Assembly (NCBI RefSeq): GCF_001718415.1
Contig: NZ_CP013377.1
Location: 124,001-188,000 of the forward strand
Direction of reading: 5' to 3'
Length of the DNA stretch: 64,000 nt
From: Burkholderia pseudomultivorans
GTDB taxonomy: Bacteria; Pseudomonadota; Gammaproteobacteria; Burkholderiales; Burkholderiaceae
The position numbers and the translations under genes were made by a program. The notes under the pieces are model-generated. The model saw nothing but the letters and a program-made list of their open reading frames with translations, was not told the origin of the DNA and did no database searches. Every line of letters begins with the position of its first letter. The first letter of the stretch is position 1. Below are positions 18,923-27,948 of this stretch, in pieces.

Positions 18923-19804
18923 ATGCCCAACGTATTGAGTACCGTCGCGCATCCTGCCGCGACGCCGCCGCGCAAGCGGCGCGACTGGCGCAGCATGCGG
19001 CTGCTGGCCCCTGCGATGCTGCTGCTCGTGATCTTTTTCCTGCTGCCGGTGCTGTCGCTGCTGTTGCGCAGCGTGCTCGAACCGACGCCCGGGCTGCACA
19101 ACTACGAGCAACTGCTCGGCTCGACGACGTATGTGCGCGTGTTCGGCAATACGTTCGTCGTCGCGACGGTCGTGACGCTCGTCACCCTGATCGTCGGCTT
19201 TCCGATGGCGTGGCTGCTCGCCATCGCGCCGCGCAGGCTCAGTTCGGTCCTGTTCGCGATCCTGCTGTTGTCGATGTGGACGAACCTGCTCGCACGGACG
19301 TTCGCGTGGATGGTGCTGCTGCAGGGAACAGGGCCGATCAATCGCGCGCTGATGGCACTCGGCGTGATCCGCGAGCCGCTGTCGCTCGTGAACAACCTGA
19401 CCGGCGTGACGATCGGCATGACCTACATCATGCTGCCGTTCCTCGTGATGCCGTTGCATGCAACGCTGCGCAGCATCGACCCGTCGACGCTGCGCGCAGC
19501 CGCGGTGTGCGGCGCGAGCCGTTGGCAGGCGTTCTGGCGGATCCTGGTGCCGCTCGCGATGCCCGGCGTGGCGTCCGGTGCGCTGATGGTGTTCGTCATG
19601 GCGCTCGGCTACTTCGTTACGCCGACGCTGCTGGGCGGGCCGTCGTACATGATGCTGGCTGAACTGATCGCGCAGCTGGTGCAGGAGCTGCTGAACTGGG
19701 GCCTCGCGGGGGCCGCGGCCTTCGTCCTGCTTGCCGTCACGCTTGCGCTCTATGCGTTGCAGCTGCGCTTCACCGGCAGCACAAACGCCGCCGGAGGTCG
19801 CTGA
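18923..19804 (+). CDS. ABC transporter permease 1, PotB/PotH type
   Basis: 293 residues, about six membrane helices. The cytoplasmic EAA-type loop (AAAVCGASRWQAFWRILVP) contacts the ATPase. ATG 18923 was chosen over an earlier in-frame start because AAAGGAG precedes it. Its stop overlaps the start region of permease 2 by adjacency, with 1 base between stop and the next ATG. Together with the next gene it forms the membrane channel of the island's importer. Confidence 0.9.
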   Translation: MPNVLSTVAHPAATPPRKRRDWRSMRLLAPAMLLLVIFFLLPVLSLLLRSVLEPTPGLHNYEQLLGSTTYVRVFGNTFVVATVVTLVTLIVGFPMAWLLAIAPRRLSSVLFAILLLSMWTNLLARTFAWMVLLQGTGPINRALMALGVIREPLSLVNNLTGVTIGMTYIMLPFLVMPLHATLRSIDPSTLRAAAVCGASRWQAFWRILVPLAMPGVASGALMVFVMALGYFVTPTLLGGPSYMMLAELIAQLVQELLNWGLAGAAAFVLLAVTLALYALQLRFTGSTNAAGGR

Positions 19805-19805
19805 C

Positions 19806-20606
19806 ATGTTGCTCGATTTCGATCGCCTCGGCGCGCTGCGCTGGATCCTGGTGGCTGTGGGCGCGGCCGTTGCACTGTTCCTGCTGTTGCCGATCGTGTT
19901 TATCGTCGCGTTGTCGTTCGGCGATTCGCAATGGCTCATTTTCCCGCCGCCGGGCTGGACACTCGAATGGTATCGGCAGCTGTTTACCGACGCCGGCTGG
20001 ATCGACTCGCTGCTGACCAGCGCGAAGCTGGCGATCATCGTCACGATGCTGTCCGTCGCGATCGGGTTTCTTGCCTCGCTGGCGCTCGTGCGCGGCAAGT
20101 TCCGCGGCCGCGAGGCGGTGCGGGGCTTTTTCCTGACGCCGATGGTGCTGCCCGTTGTCGTGCTCGCCGTTGCGCTCTATGCGTTCTTCCTGCGTATCGG
20201 GCTGAACGGCACGATGACCGGCTTCGTGATCGGCCACCTGATCATTGCGCTGCCGTTTTCGATCATCTCGATCAGCAATTCGCTCGTGAGCTTCGACACG
20301 GCGCTGGAAGATGCCGCGCTGATCTGTGGCGCATCGCCGCTCACGGTGAAGCTGCGCGTCACGCTGCCTGCCATCCGGCTCGGCCTGTTCGCCGCCGCGG
20401 TGTTCGCGTTCCTTGCGTCGTGGGACGAAGTCGTGGTGTCGATCTTCATGTCGAGCCCGACGCTGCAGACGCTGCCCGTACGGATCTGGGCGACGCTGCG
20501 GCAAGACCTGACTCCCGTCGTCGCGGCCGCGTCGTCGCTGCTCGTTGGACTGACGATCGTATTGATGCTGGCGGGCGCGGTGGTGCGCCGCGCACGCGCT
20601 CACTGA
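19806..20606 (+). CDS. ABC transporter permease 2, PotC/PotI type
   Basis: 266 residues, six predicted membrane helices. The EAA loop is visible as LEDAALICGASPLTVKLRVT followed by LP. GGAGGTCGC lies just before the ATG, inside the end of permease 1. Length and loop position fit PotC. It pairs with permease 1 and hands energy coupling to the ATPase 11 bases downstream. Confidence 0.9.
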   Translation: MLLDFDRLGALRWILVAVGAAVALFLLLPIVFIVALSFGDSQWLIFPPPGWTLEWYRQLFTDAGWIDSLLTSAKLAIIVTMLSVAIGFLASLALVRGKFRGREAVRGFFLTPMVLPVVVLAVALYAFFLRIGLNGTMTGFVIGHLIIALPFSIISISNSLVSFDTALEDAALICGASPLTVKLRVTLPAIRLGLFAAAVFAFLASWDEVVVSIFMSSPTLQTLPVRIWATLRQDLTPVVAAASSLLVGLTIVLMLAGAVVRRARAH

Positions 20607-20617
20607 GGTAACACGCC

Positions 20618-21724
20618 ATGACTGCTTTCCTGCAAATTCAGCGCCTGCGCAAGACCTACGATGACGTCGTCGCGATCGATCAGGTGTCGCTCGACGTGCG
20701 CAAGGGCGAATTCATGACTTTCCTCGGACCATCGGGTTCGGGCAAGAGCACCACGCTTTATATCGTCGCGGGCTTTCAGGCGCCGACTGACGGACGCGTG
20801 CTGCTCGACGGCAAGTCGCTGCTCTCGATTGCGCCGAACCAGCGCAACATCGGGATGGTGTTTCAGCGTTATACGCTGTTTCCCCACCTCACCGTGGGCG
20901 AGAACGTCGCGTTCCCGCTGCGCGTGCGGCGCCGGCCCGACGCGGAAGTCCGCGCCAAAGTGGAGCAGATGCTGAAGCTCGTGCATCTGTCCGAATGCCG
21001 TGACCGGATGCCTGCGCAACTCTCCGGCGGCCAGCAGCAGCGCGTCGCGATCGCGCGTGCGCTTGCCTACGATCCGCCCGTGCTGCTGATGGACGAGCCG
21101 CTGTCCGCGCTCGACAAGAAGCTGCGCGAGGAAATCCAGCTCGAACTGCGCCGCATTCACCAGGAAACCGGCGTGACGATTCTTTACGTCACGCACGACC
21201 AGGAGGAGGCGCTGCGTCTGTCGGACCGCATCGCCGTATTCAACCATGGCCGTATCGAGCAAGTCGGCACCGGCGAGGAACTGTATGCGAACCCGGCATC
21301 GCGCTTCGTCGCGAGCTTTATCGGCAACTCGAATTTCCTGCCGGTCAAGGTGACGAAGACGAGCGACGGCCGCATGGGCGGCGTGTTGCCGAACGGCCTC
21401 GAAATGGCGTCTGACATGTTCCATCCGACGCTTGCCGCCGGCGACGAAGGCGCGCTGATGATTCGTCCGGAACAGATGCGGATCAGTTCGCTGCAACACG
21501 CGGGCGGCGCAAGCGTTTCGAACGCCGGCGCGGGCCTGCCCGTCACGGTGCGCGATGTCACCTATCTCGGCGATGCGATGCACTACGCGGTCGCGACGCC
21601 GTGGCAGCAGGAAATCTCGATCCGCATGCCGGCCGCCCGTCGGCACGACGACGGCATCGCGATCGGTGCGCAGGCGCTCGTCGACTGGGATGCGCGCGAC
21701 GTGCGCCTGTTCGCGCAAGCCTGA
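20618..21724 (+). CDS. ABC transporter ATP-binding protein, PotA type
   Basis: 368 residues. Nucleotide domain residues 1-240: Walker A GPSGSGKST, Q-loop VFQRYTLFPH, signature LSGGQQQR, Walker B VLLMDEPLSALD and switch YVTHDQEEAL. Residues 270-368 form a TOBE-type regulatory tail as in PotA and FbpC. It energises the importer whose other parts are the three preceding genes. Its stop overlaps the next start (TGATG), so the second GntR gene is co-transcribed. Confidence 0.93.
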   Translation: MTAFLQIQRLRKTYDDVVAIDQVSLDVRKGEFMTFLGPSGSGKSTTLYIVAGFQAPTDGRVLLDGKSLLSIAPNQRNIGMVFQRYTLFPHLTVGENVAFPLRVRRRPDAEVRAKVEQMLKLVHLSECRDRMPAQLSGGQQQRVAIARALAYDPPVLLMDEPLSALDKKLREEIQLELRRIHQETGVTILYVTHDQEEALRLSDRIAVFNHGRIEQVGTGEELYANPASRFVASFIGNSNFLPVKVTKTSDGRMGGVLPNGLEMASDMFHPTLAAGDEGALMIRPEQMRISSLQHAGGASVSNAGAGLPVTVRDVTYLGDAMHYAVATPWQQEISIRMPAARRHDDGIAIGAQALVDWDARDVRLFAQA

Positions 21725-22443
21725 TGGCGGCAGCCATGAGTCATGCACTGCCGTCACTGAAAGTCGAGCGGCCCACCGCCACGCTGCGGGAACTCGCGCT
21801 CGAGAAGATGCGCAGCGCGATTCTGGACGCGCATTTTCAGCCGGGCGAGCGGCTGATCGAGCGCTCGCTGTGCGAGATCCTCGGCGTGAGCCGTACTGTC
21901 GTGCGCGAGGTCTTGCGCCATCTGGAAACGGAGGGCCTTGTCGACTCGATACCGAACCAGGGGCCGATCGTCGCGGTCCTTGACTTCGATACGGCCGCCG
22001 AAATCTACGAGATACGCGCGCTGCTCGAAGGCGAGGCCGCGATGGCCTGCGCGCAGCATGCGGACGCGTCGCTCGTCGCGGATCTTTCGGCGTGCATCGA
22101 CCGGATCCGGCAGGCGTTCGACACGCAGGATCATCAGGCGGTGAAGCAGCTTACCTCGGCGTTCTATGAGCGCATGTTCATCGCCGGGAAGAAGCACGTC
22201 GCATGGGAGATCGTGCAGACCTTGATCGCGCGCATCAACCGGCTGCGTGCGCTAACGATCGCTTCCGATGATCGCGGACACCAGGCTGTCGGGGAGATGC
22301 GGGAGATTCTCGCGGGCATTGCAGCCGGCAACGGGTTGGCGGCACGCGACGCAGCCGTCGCACACGTGGCTCGCGTGGCCGAGATCGCGGGCAGGCTGCT
22401 GGCCCATGGTCGGGAGGGCGAATCGTGGCGGCAGGTCGGGTAG
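21724..22443 (+). CDS. GntR-family regulator, FadR/FCD subfamily (copy 2)
   Basis: 239 residues (ATG 21736 is an alternative start). It is clearly paralogous to the regulator at 15790: both carry the identical stretch VSRTVVREVLRHLETEGLV in the recognition region, and both have an EIYE-initiated FCD domain. The identical reading head implies both bind the same ATGGYATNCCAT palindromes, while the ligand domains differ. It is the last gene of the ABC operon, overlapping the ATPase stop by one base. Two regulators on one operator set could give substrate- and product-specific responses. Confidence 0.88.
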   Translation: MAAAMSHALPSLKVERPTATLRELALEKMRSAILDAHFQPGERLIERSLCEILGVSRTVVREVLRHLETEGLVDSIPNQGPIVAVLDFDTAAEIYEIRALLEGEAAMACAQHADASLVADLSACIDRIRQAFDTQDHQAVKQLTSAFYERMFIAGKKHVAWEIVQTLIARINRLRALTIASDDRGHQAVGEMREILAGIAAGNGLAARDAAVAHVARVAEIAGRLLAHGREGESWRQVG

Positions 22444-22892
22444 CGCACATCGATGTGTCGCTGGCGGCGCCCTTACGCATTTATATTCCCAGGACGGAAC
22501 GGACGCGGGATCGAACACGCTGTTGATCATCCCGCCCCGTTTTGACGCGCCTCGGCCCGCGTCCCGACCCAGCCACAAATAGCCGCCGGATAAGGTCCGG
22601 CACGCGTATCGGCAAGGTTCGCCGTCGTCCGTTGCGTCAGTCATCGCGCAACTTCGCGCCCACGCCGGCATACTTTCCGGCCGGACTACATGAGTTGGTT
22701 GGACGAAAAATACGTCGACGCCGCCCTCTTGCCGGCGTCCACCTGAACCGCCCCTGTTTCCCGAACCCTCCCCCCACCAGAAAGCCTCGACATCCCCGCC
22801 AATATTGCCAAACGCAATGGCGTCATTAAACCCATTGCATTGCCAGCATGCAGGGAGGAACCGTATCTTCGTCTCCATACAAGGAGACACAC
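22444..22892. other. intergenic region with the promoter of the second catabolic cluster
   Basis: 449 bases without a credible gene. The only structured element seen is the LysR-type inverted repeat at 22814-22838. The small open frames here have no ribosome sites and are read as chance. Confidence 0.7.
22814..22838. promoter_or_regulatory. LysR-type inverted repeat GCAATG-N13-CATTGC
   Basis: GCAATG at 22814-22819 and CATTGC at 22833-22838; one base more pairs on each inner side (GCAATGG/CCATTGC). The same arms with identical 13-base spacing occur at 30072-30096 between the LysR and MFS genes. It ends 54 bases before the first enzyme start, a normal place for activator binding. Confidence 0.72.
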
Positions 22893-23843
22893 ATGAAGAT
22901 CGCATTTCTGGGCGCTGGCGCGCTGGGTTGCGCCATCGGTTCCGCGCTGACGGAAGGCGGCCACGAGACATGGCTCGTGGACCGCTTTGCCGCCCACGTC
23001 GAGGCCATGTCGCGCAGCGGCCTCCAGGTCGACGACGAGCGCGGCACGCGCCGCGTCGCGGTTCGCGCGACGATGAATCCCGCCGAAGTCGGCCCGGTCG
23101 ACCTCGTTGTCGTGCTGGTCAAGTCCTTTCACACGGATTCGGCGATGCGCGGCGCGCGCGAGCTCGTCGGCCCCGAGACGGTCGTGCTGTCGTTGCAGAA
23201 CGGCCTCGGCCACGAAGACGTGCTGAGCGGGATCGTCGGACGCGAGCGCGTGCTTGCCGGCAAGACCTACGTCGGCGGCGTGCTGCGTGCGCCGGGCCAT
23301 ATTCAGTCCGGCGTGACGGGCAAGCTCACGATCATCGGCGAACTCGACGGTTGCATCACGCGCCGCGCGCAGGCGATCGCGGAGGCGTTCGACAGCGCCG
23401 GTCTGACCACCACGGTCAGCGACAACATCGTCGGCACGATGTGGGACAAGCTGCTCATCAACGTCGCAACGGGCGCGATCACGGGCATCACGCGCCTCAC
23501 CTACGGCCAGCTCTACGACGAGCCCGTCCTGAAGGCCGCCTCGCTGGCGGCCGTCGACGAGGCAATGACAGTCGCGAAAGCCGCCGGCATCGCGCTTTCG
23601 ATCGAGCACGCCGAAGAAGCCTGGAATATGGCCGCCGAGGGGCTTTCACCCGCATTCAAGACCTCGATGCTGCAAAGCCTGGAGAAGTCGTCGATGACCG
23701 AAATCGACTTCATCAACGGCGCAGTCGTGCAGTGGGGCGAACGGCTTGGCGTGCCGACGCCGGTGAACTCGACGCTCGTCGCATGCATCAAGGGGATCGA
23801 GCGCGCGATCACGGATCGCCAGAAGGAAGGAGCGCCGGTATGA
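22893..23843 (+). CDS. ketopantoate reductase-family dehydrogenase (PanE-like)
   Basis: 316 residues. The N-terminal Rossmann domain has GAGALGCAIGS and VVLVKSFHTD; the C-terminal helical domain has MWDKLLINVATGAITGITRL with the catalytic lysine, and the NSTL region. PanE reduces 2-dehydropantoate with NADPH, but many catabolic homologues act on other 2-keto or 3-hydroxy acids. ATG 22893 is preceded by AAGGAGA. It leads a tightly packed run of seven enzyme genes, so a catabolic dehydrogenase is more likely than pantothenate synthesis. Confidence 0.87.
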   Translation: MKIAFLGAGALGCAIGSALTEGGHETWLVDRFAAHVEAMSRSGLQVDDERGTRRVAVRATMNPAEVGPVDLVVVLVKSFHTDSAMRGARELVGPETVVLSLQNGLGHEDVLSGIVGRERVLAGKTYVGGVLRAPGHIQSGVTGKLTIIGELDGCITRRAQAIAEAFDSAGLTTTVSDNIVGTMWDKLLINVATGAITGITRLTYGQLYDEPVLKAASLAAVDEAMTVAKAAGIALSIEHAEEAWNMAAEGLSPAFKTSMLQSLEKSSMTEIDFINGAVVQWGERLGVPTPVNSTLVACIKGIERAITDRQKEGAPV

Positions 23844-24232
23844 GCGCAACCAAAGCCTATCTCGAACACGTGGCCATCTGGGTGAAGGACATCCACTGGC
23901 ATATCCGCTTCTTCGAAAGCGTGCTCGGCATGACGATGCGAGAAGTCGACGGCACGCGCGAGGAACCGCGTCAGTACTGGACGCTGGGCGGCCTGCAGTT
24001 CATCAGCGCGCCGGGGCATGACGGAACCGAAGGCCGGCTCGCGCATCTCGGCGTGATGTGCGAAGACCTCGAAGCGGCGATCGCCGCCGCGCAGGCGTTC
24101 GGTGTCACCGACATGCCGCAGGGCCGTAACTGGCTGCGTCTGCCCGACGGGCTCGTCGTCGAACTGATTCAGGCCAGGCCCGTCACCTGCGTGGCGCAGG
24201 CGCTGGCGATCAACCCGCGCGCCGAGGCGTGA
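23840..24232 (+). CDS. VOC (glyoxalase/dioxygenase fold) protein
   Basis: 130 residues, one VOC domain: EHVAIWVKDIHWHIRFFESV, then a beta-strand pair ending RLPDGLVVELIQ. The N-terminal His and the C-terminal Glu of VVELI are candidate metal ligands, as in glyoxalase I and epimerases. Its ATG overlaps the previous stop by four bases (ATGA), indicating translational coupling. Possible activities include isomerase, epimerase or lyase; the sequence does not decide. Confidence 0.83.
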   Translation: MSATKAYLEHVAIWVKDIHWHIRFFESVLGMTMREVDGTREEPRQYWTLGGLQFISAPGHDGTEGRLAHLGVMCEDLEAAIAAAQAFGVTDMPQGRNWLRLPDGLVVELIQARPVTCVAQALAINPRAEA

Positions 24233-24702
24233 GCATGAGCACGAGCACCATCACCGAAAAATACTGGGACGATGCGCGGGAAGGCGACGAGTGCGTCAGC
24301 CCGACCTACACCGTCACGAAAGAACGCATCCTCGCGTATGCCGACCTCACCGGCGACCACACGCCGGTTCATGTCGACGAGGCATACGCGAACGCGAGCC
24401 ACTTCGGCTGCATCGTCGCACACGGCCTGTTCGGCTTGTCCATCGCCGACGGCCTCAAGACGCGAAGCGACTATCGTTTCCTGCCGGGCATGTCGCTCGG
24501 ATGGACCTGGGACTTCCTGTTGCCGATCAAGGTCAACGACGTGCTGCATGTGAAGTTCCGGGTGGGCTCGATGCGGCCGAGCAAGAGCCGTCCGGACTGG
24601 GGCATCGTCGTGTTGCCGTCCGAGTTGATCAATCAGAACGGTGAAGTCGTTCAACGCGGCGAGCATCGTCTGATGATCCCGCGCCGTCCGGGAGCGAACT
24701 GA
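24229..24702 (+). CDS. MaoC-type (R)-specific enoyl-CoA hydratase-like protein
   Basis: 157 residues from GTG 24229, or 155 from ATG 24235; either overlaps or abuts the previous stop. Hot-dog fold with the hydratase 2 motif ADLTGDHTPVHVDEAYANAS then GCIVAHGLF, including the catalytic Asp/His pair. Members hydrate unsaturated acyl-CoA esters such as mesaconyl- or crotonyl-CoA. The class III CoA-transferase gene immediately downstream would form the CoA ester it needs, so the two probably act in consecutive steps. Confidence 0.87.
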   Translation: MSMSTSTITEKYWDDAREGDECVSPTYTVTKERILAYADLTGDHTPVHVDEAYANASHFGCIVAHGLFGLSIADGLKTRSDYRFLPGMSLGWTWDFLLPIKVNDVLHVKFRVGSMRPSKSRPDWGIVVLPSELINQNGEVVQRGEHRLMIPRRPGAN

Positions 24703-25925
24703 TGCAGGCCCGTCCCCTCGAAGGTATCCGCGTCGTCGATTACAGCCACTTTCTTGCCGGCCCGTATGTCGGACGGTGCCTCGCCGCACTCGGCGCTGAA
24801 GTGATCAAGGTCGAGCGCCCCGGCAGCGGCGATGCCGGCCGCCAGCACGCCACGATTCTCGACGACCAGCAAAGCGCCTATTTCCTGCAGCTCAACATGG
24901 GCAAGCGGGGTGTCAGCGTCAACATGAAGGATCCGCGCGGCAAGACGTTCATGCAGCGCCTGTGCGATTCGGCGGACGTGTTCATCGAGAACTACCGGCC
25001 CGGCGCGCTCGACCGGCTCGGCCTCGGCTATGCAGCGTTGTCGGAGCGCAATCCCGGCCTCGTCTACTGCTCGATTTCGGCGTATGGACACACGGGGCCC
25101 GACGCGCATCGCGCGGGCTTCGGTCTCATCGCGGAAGCCAGGAGCGGCATCATGCAAATGATCGGCAATCCGGGCGAGCCGCCGCCGCTCATGCGGATTT
25201 CGCTCGGCGACATGTACACGGGCATTCACGCCGTCGCGGCGATCAACGCCGCACTGCTCGGCCGCGTGAAGAGCGGGCGCGGTCAGCATATCGACATGGC
25301 GCTGTACGACACGCTCTTCTCGATGCACGAGTACGCGGTCCAGTGCTACACGATGCAAGGCGTGGTGCCCGAGCAAACCGGGCATGACATGCCGACCTCG
25401 ACCCTGTACGGCGTATTTCGCGCGGCCGACGGCGATCTCGTCATCGCTGCGCAGGTCGATGATGCATGGAAGCGGTTCGCAACGGTCGTCGAACAGCACG
25501 GCGGTCCGGCCGGCTTCAGCGCCGATACGCGGTTTCATGACTTGAACGGGCGCAATGCGAACCGCGAGGCGATTCTCTCGGTCGTGAAGCCGTGGGTGGC
25601 CGCGCGCTCCGTCGCGGATGTGCTGGCGCTGCTCGACGGCGTCGACGTGCCGAGTGCGAAGGTTCAGCGCATCGACGAGGTCGTCGCCGATCCGCAGATC
25701 GTCGCGCGCGGCATGGTGATCGAGCAGACGCATCCGCGCCTTGGAAAACTGCGGCTGCCGAACCTGCCGTTCCGCTTCTCCGATTGCGACACGTCCATCC
25801 GCGACGTCGGTCCCGATCTCGGCCAGCACAACGCGGAAGTTGCGCAGTCGCTGGGTTTCAGTGCAGCGGAGATCGACGCGATGCAAACCGACGGGGTGCT
25901 CTTCTCGAAGCCGGGGGCGCAATGA
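24702..25925 (+). CDS. class III (CaiB/BaiF, formyl-CoA type) CoA-transferase
   Basis: 407 residues, normal family length. The N-terminal GIRVVDYSHFLAGPYVGRCL and the catalytic aspartate Asp170 (ISLGDMYTG) match Frc and CaiB. The protein would move CoA between a donor thioester and an organic acid; typical acids are oxalate, carnitine, mesaconate, succinate or benzylsuccinate. The start overlaps the MaoC stop (TGATG) and its stop overlaps the AroE-like start, so the genes are translationally coupled. It is the CoA-activating step of the cluster. Confidence 0.91.
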   Translation: MQARPLEGIRVVDYSHFLAGPYVGRCLAALGAEVIKVERPGSGDAGRQHATILDDQQSAYFLQLNMGKRGVSVNMKDPRGKTFMQRLCDSADVFIENYRPGALDRLGLGYAALSERNPGLVYCSISAYGHTGPDAHRAGFGLIAEARSGIMQMIGNPGEPPPLMRISLGDMYTGIHAVAAINAALLGRVKSGRGQHIDMALYDTLFSMHEYAVQCYTMQGVVPEQTGHDMPTSTLYGVFRAADGDLVIAAQVDDAWKRFATVVEQHGGPAGFSADTRFHDLNGRNANREAILSVVKPWVAARSVADVLALLDGVDVPSAKVQRIDEVVADPQIVARGMVIEQTHPRLGKLRLPNLPFRFSDCDTSIRDVGPDLGQHNAEVAQSLGFSAAEIDAMQTDGVLFSKPGAQ

Positions 25926-26755
25926 GCGATCGATACGCGGTAATCGGCAATCCGATCGGCCATACGAAATCGCCGCTGATCCACGGCCTTTTTGCAAGGG
26001 AAACCGGGCAGGACATCACCTATGCCGCCATCGAGGGGCCGCTGGAACCGGCCGGTGCTTTTGGCGATACAGTGAGGGCCTTCATCGCGGCGGGCGGCAA
26101 GGGGATGAACGTCACCGCGCCGTTCAAGCTGCAGGCGTTCGCGATGGCCGACGAGCGTAGCGAAAGAGCGACGCTCGCGGGCGCCGTCAACGCGATGCGG
26201 TTCGAGAACGGCCGCATCGTGGCGGAGAACTTCGATGGCGTCGGCCTCGTGCGCGACATCGAGGTCAACCTGCACCAGCCCATGGCGGGCAAGCGCGTGC
26301 TGGTGCTCGGCGCGGGCGGCGCCGTGCGCGGCGCGCTGCTGCCGTTCCTCGCGGCGCGGCCGGCGCGACTCGTGATCGCCAACCGCAGCGTGGACAAAGC
26401 GCAGGCGCTGGTCGAGCAGGTCGCGGCAGGCGTCACGCTGACTGCATGCGGTTATGCGGAGCTCGGGTCGATGGGGCAGTTCGACCTCGTCGTCAACGCG
26501 ACGTCGGCGAGCTTGATCGGGCAATTGCCGCCCGTTCCGCCGGGCGTCTTCGACGCGACCGGCGCGGCCTATGAGCTGGCGTACGGAAAGGGTCTCACGC
26601 CGTTCCTGCAGCTCGCGCGTCGGGCGGGCGTGCAACGCATCGCCGACGGCGTCGGCATGCTGGTCGAACAGGCGGCCGAGGCGTTCGCCTGGTGGCGCGG
26701 GGTTCGTCCGCGCACGCAGGCCGTCATCGATCAGCTGACTGTCCCGCTCGACTGA
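25922..26755 (+). CDS. shikimate dehydrogenase-family enzyme (AroE/QuiA-like paralogue)
   Basis: 277 residues with all landmarks: GNPIGHTKSPLIH for substrate hydroxyls, catalytic Lys69 (NVTAPFK), Asn90 and Asp105 (NFDGVGLVRDI), then a Rossmann GAGGAVRGALLP and NADP-type ANRS. It should interconvert a 3-keto and 3-hydroxy cyclic acid such as 3-dehydroshikimate/shikimate or quinate. Being in a catabolic run with a dehydroquinase-like gene and an MFS transporter, it is probably not the housekeeping AroE. ATGA overlap with the CoA-transferase gene. Confidence 0.88.
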   Translation: MSDRYAVIGNPIGHTKSPLIHGLFARETGQDITYAAIEGPLEPAGAFGDTVRAFIAAGGKGMNVTAPFKLQAFAMADERSERATLAGAVNAMRFENGRIVAENFDGVGLVRDIEVNLHQPMAGKRVLVLGAGGAVRGALLPFLAARPARLVIANRSVDKAQALVEQVAAGVTLTACGYAELGSMGQFDLVVNATSASLIGQLPPVPPGVFDATGAAYELAYGKGLTPFLQLARRAGVQRIADGVGMLVEQAAEAFAWWRGVRPRTQAVIDQLTVPLD

Positions 26756-26880
26756 CGAGCCGCGGAAGCGCCGCACGCGATCGCACCATTCGCGATGGTG
26801 TTCATCCTGCCGTATGTGACGGGCACGCCCGGCGCGTCGAAGCCGGTATTACGCAGGCCCCGAAGACCATGGAGAGTGAA

Positions 26881-27933
26881 ATGGAGAAAACGGGCATCGC
26901 GGTAGCGGGGGCGGGTTACATCGGGCTCGAACATATACGCGTGATACGCGAAAGTGCGACATGCGCGCTTGCGGCCGTGATCGACCCGTCCGATGCGGCG
27001 GCAGACGTTGCAGCGCAAGCGGGCGTGCCGCATTACCGATCGCTCGACGAACTGTTCGAGAAGGATCGTCCCGACGGCGTGGTCCTTGCGACACCCAACA
27101 CGCTTCACGTGGAGCACGCACGCCTGAGCATGCAGGCCGGCGTGCCGATGCTGCTCGAGAAGCCCATCGCCACCACGGTGGAACAGGCGGAAGCGCTCGT
27201 TGCCGATGTCGAGCGCTATCGCGCGAGCGTATTGATCGGTCATCATCGCGCGCATAGTCCGATCATGACGCGCGCGAAGGAAATCATCGACGAGGGGCGG
27301 CTCGGTTCGCTGGTCGCCGTGATGGGCAGTGCGCTGTTTTTCAAGCCCGATCGCTATTTCGCGGACGCGCCATGGCGCAAGCAGCCGGGCGGCGGCCCGA
27401 TCCTGCTCAACATGATTCACGAGATTCACAATCTGCGGATGCTGTGCGGCGACATCGTGGCGGTGCAGGCGTTTTCGTCGCGTGCGACGCGCGGCCTTGC
27501 CGTCGAGGATACCGTCGCCATCAACCTGCGTTTCGCGGGCGGCGCACTCGGCACGTTCCTGTTGTCGGATACGGCCGCCAGCGCGCGCAGCTGGGAACAG
27601 ACTTCGCAGGAGAACCGCGCGTACCCGTCGTATTCCGACGAGGATTGCTACGTGATCGCCGGCACCTTCGGATCGTTGTCGATTCCGACGATGCGTCTCA
27701 AGACCTACGGCAGGGACGAGGATCGATCCTGGTGGAAGCCGTTCGATGTCAGCGTGGTCGCGATGACGCGCGACGATCCGCTCAGGCGTCAGATGGAACA
27801 CTTCGGGCGAGTCGTGCGCGGCGAAGCCACGCCGATCGTCACCGCGCGCGACGGCTTGCAGAATCTCCGCATCATCGAGGCGATCGTGAAGGCCGCACAA
27901 ACGGGCACGGTCGTCGAAACGACGTCACGCTGA
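26881..27933 (+). CDS. Gfo/Idh/MocA-family NAD(P) dehydrogenase
   Basis: 350 residues from ATG 26881, chosen because GGAGAG precedes it; ATG 26869 is possible. Rossmann domain residues 3-125 with GAGYIGLEHIRVI and the EKPIATT motif holding the conserved lysine; the C-terminal alpha/beta domain has HHRAHSP and GGGPILLNMIHEIHNLRMLC, with the usual His pair. Family members oxidise sugars, inositols and cyclic polyols. The 125-base gap before it is the only notable break in the cluster. A polyol or cyclitol acid substrate would fit with the AroE- and AroQ-like neighbours. Confidence 0.9.
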   Translation: MEKTGIAVAGAGYIGLEHIRVIRESATCALAAVIDPSDAAADVAAQAGVPHYRSLDELFEKDRPDGVVLATPNTLHVEHARLSMQAGVPMLLEKPIATTVEQAEALVADVERYRASVLIGHHRAHSPIMTRAKEIIDEGRLGSLVAVMGSALFFKPDRYFADAPWRKQPGGGPILLNMIHEIHNLRMLCGDIVAVQAFSSRATRGLAVEDTVAINLRFAGGALGTFLLSDTAASARSWEQTSQENRAYPSYSDEDCYVIAGTFGSLSIPTMRLKTYGRDEDRSWWKPFDVSVVAMTRDDPLRRQMEHFGRVVRGEATPIVTARDGLQNLRIIEAIVKAAQTGTVVETTSR

Positions 27934-27948
27934 AACTCGATAAGGTCA

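Noticed and set aside
22444..22892. Short frames between gntR copy 2 and the panE-like gene
   Set aside because: None has a ribosome site or recognisable protein; the region fits a promoter.
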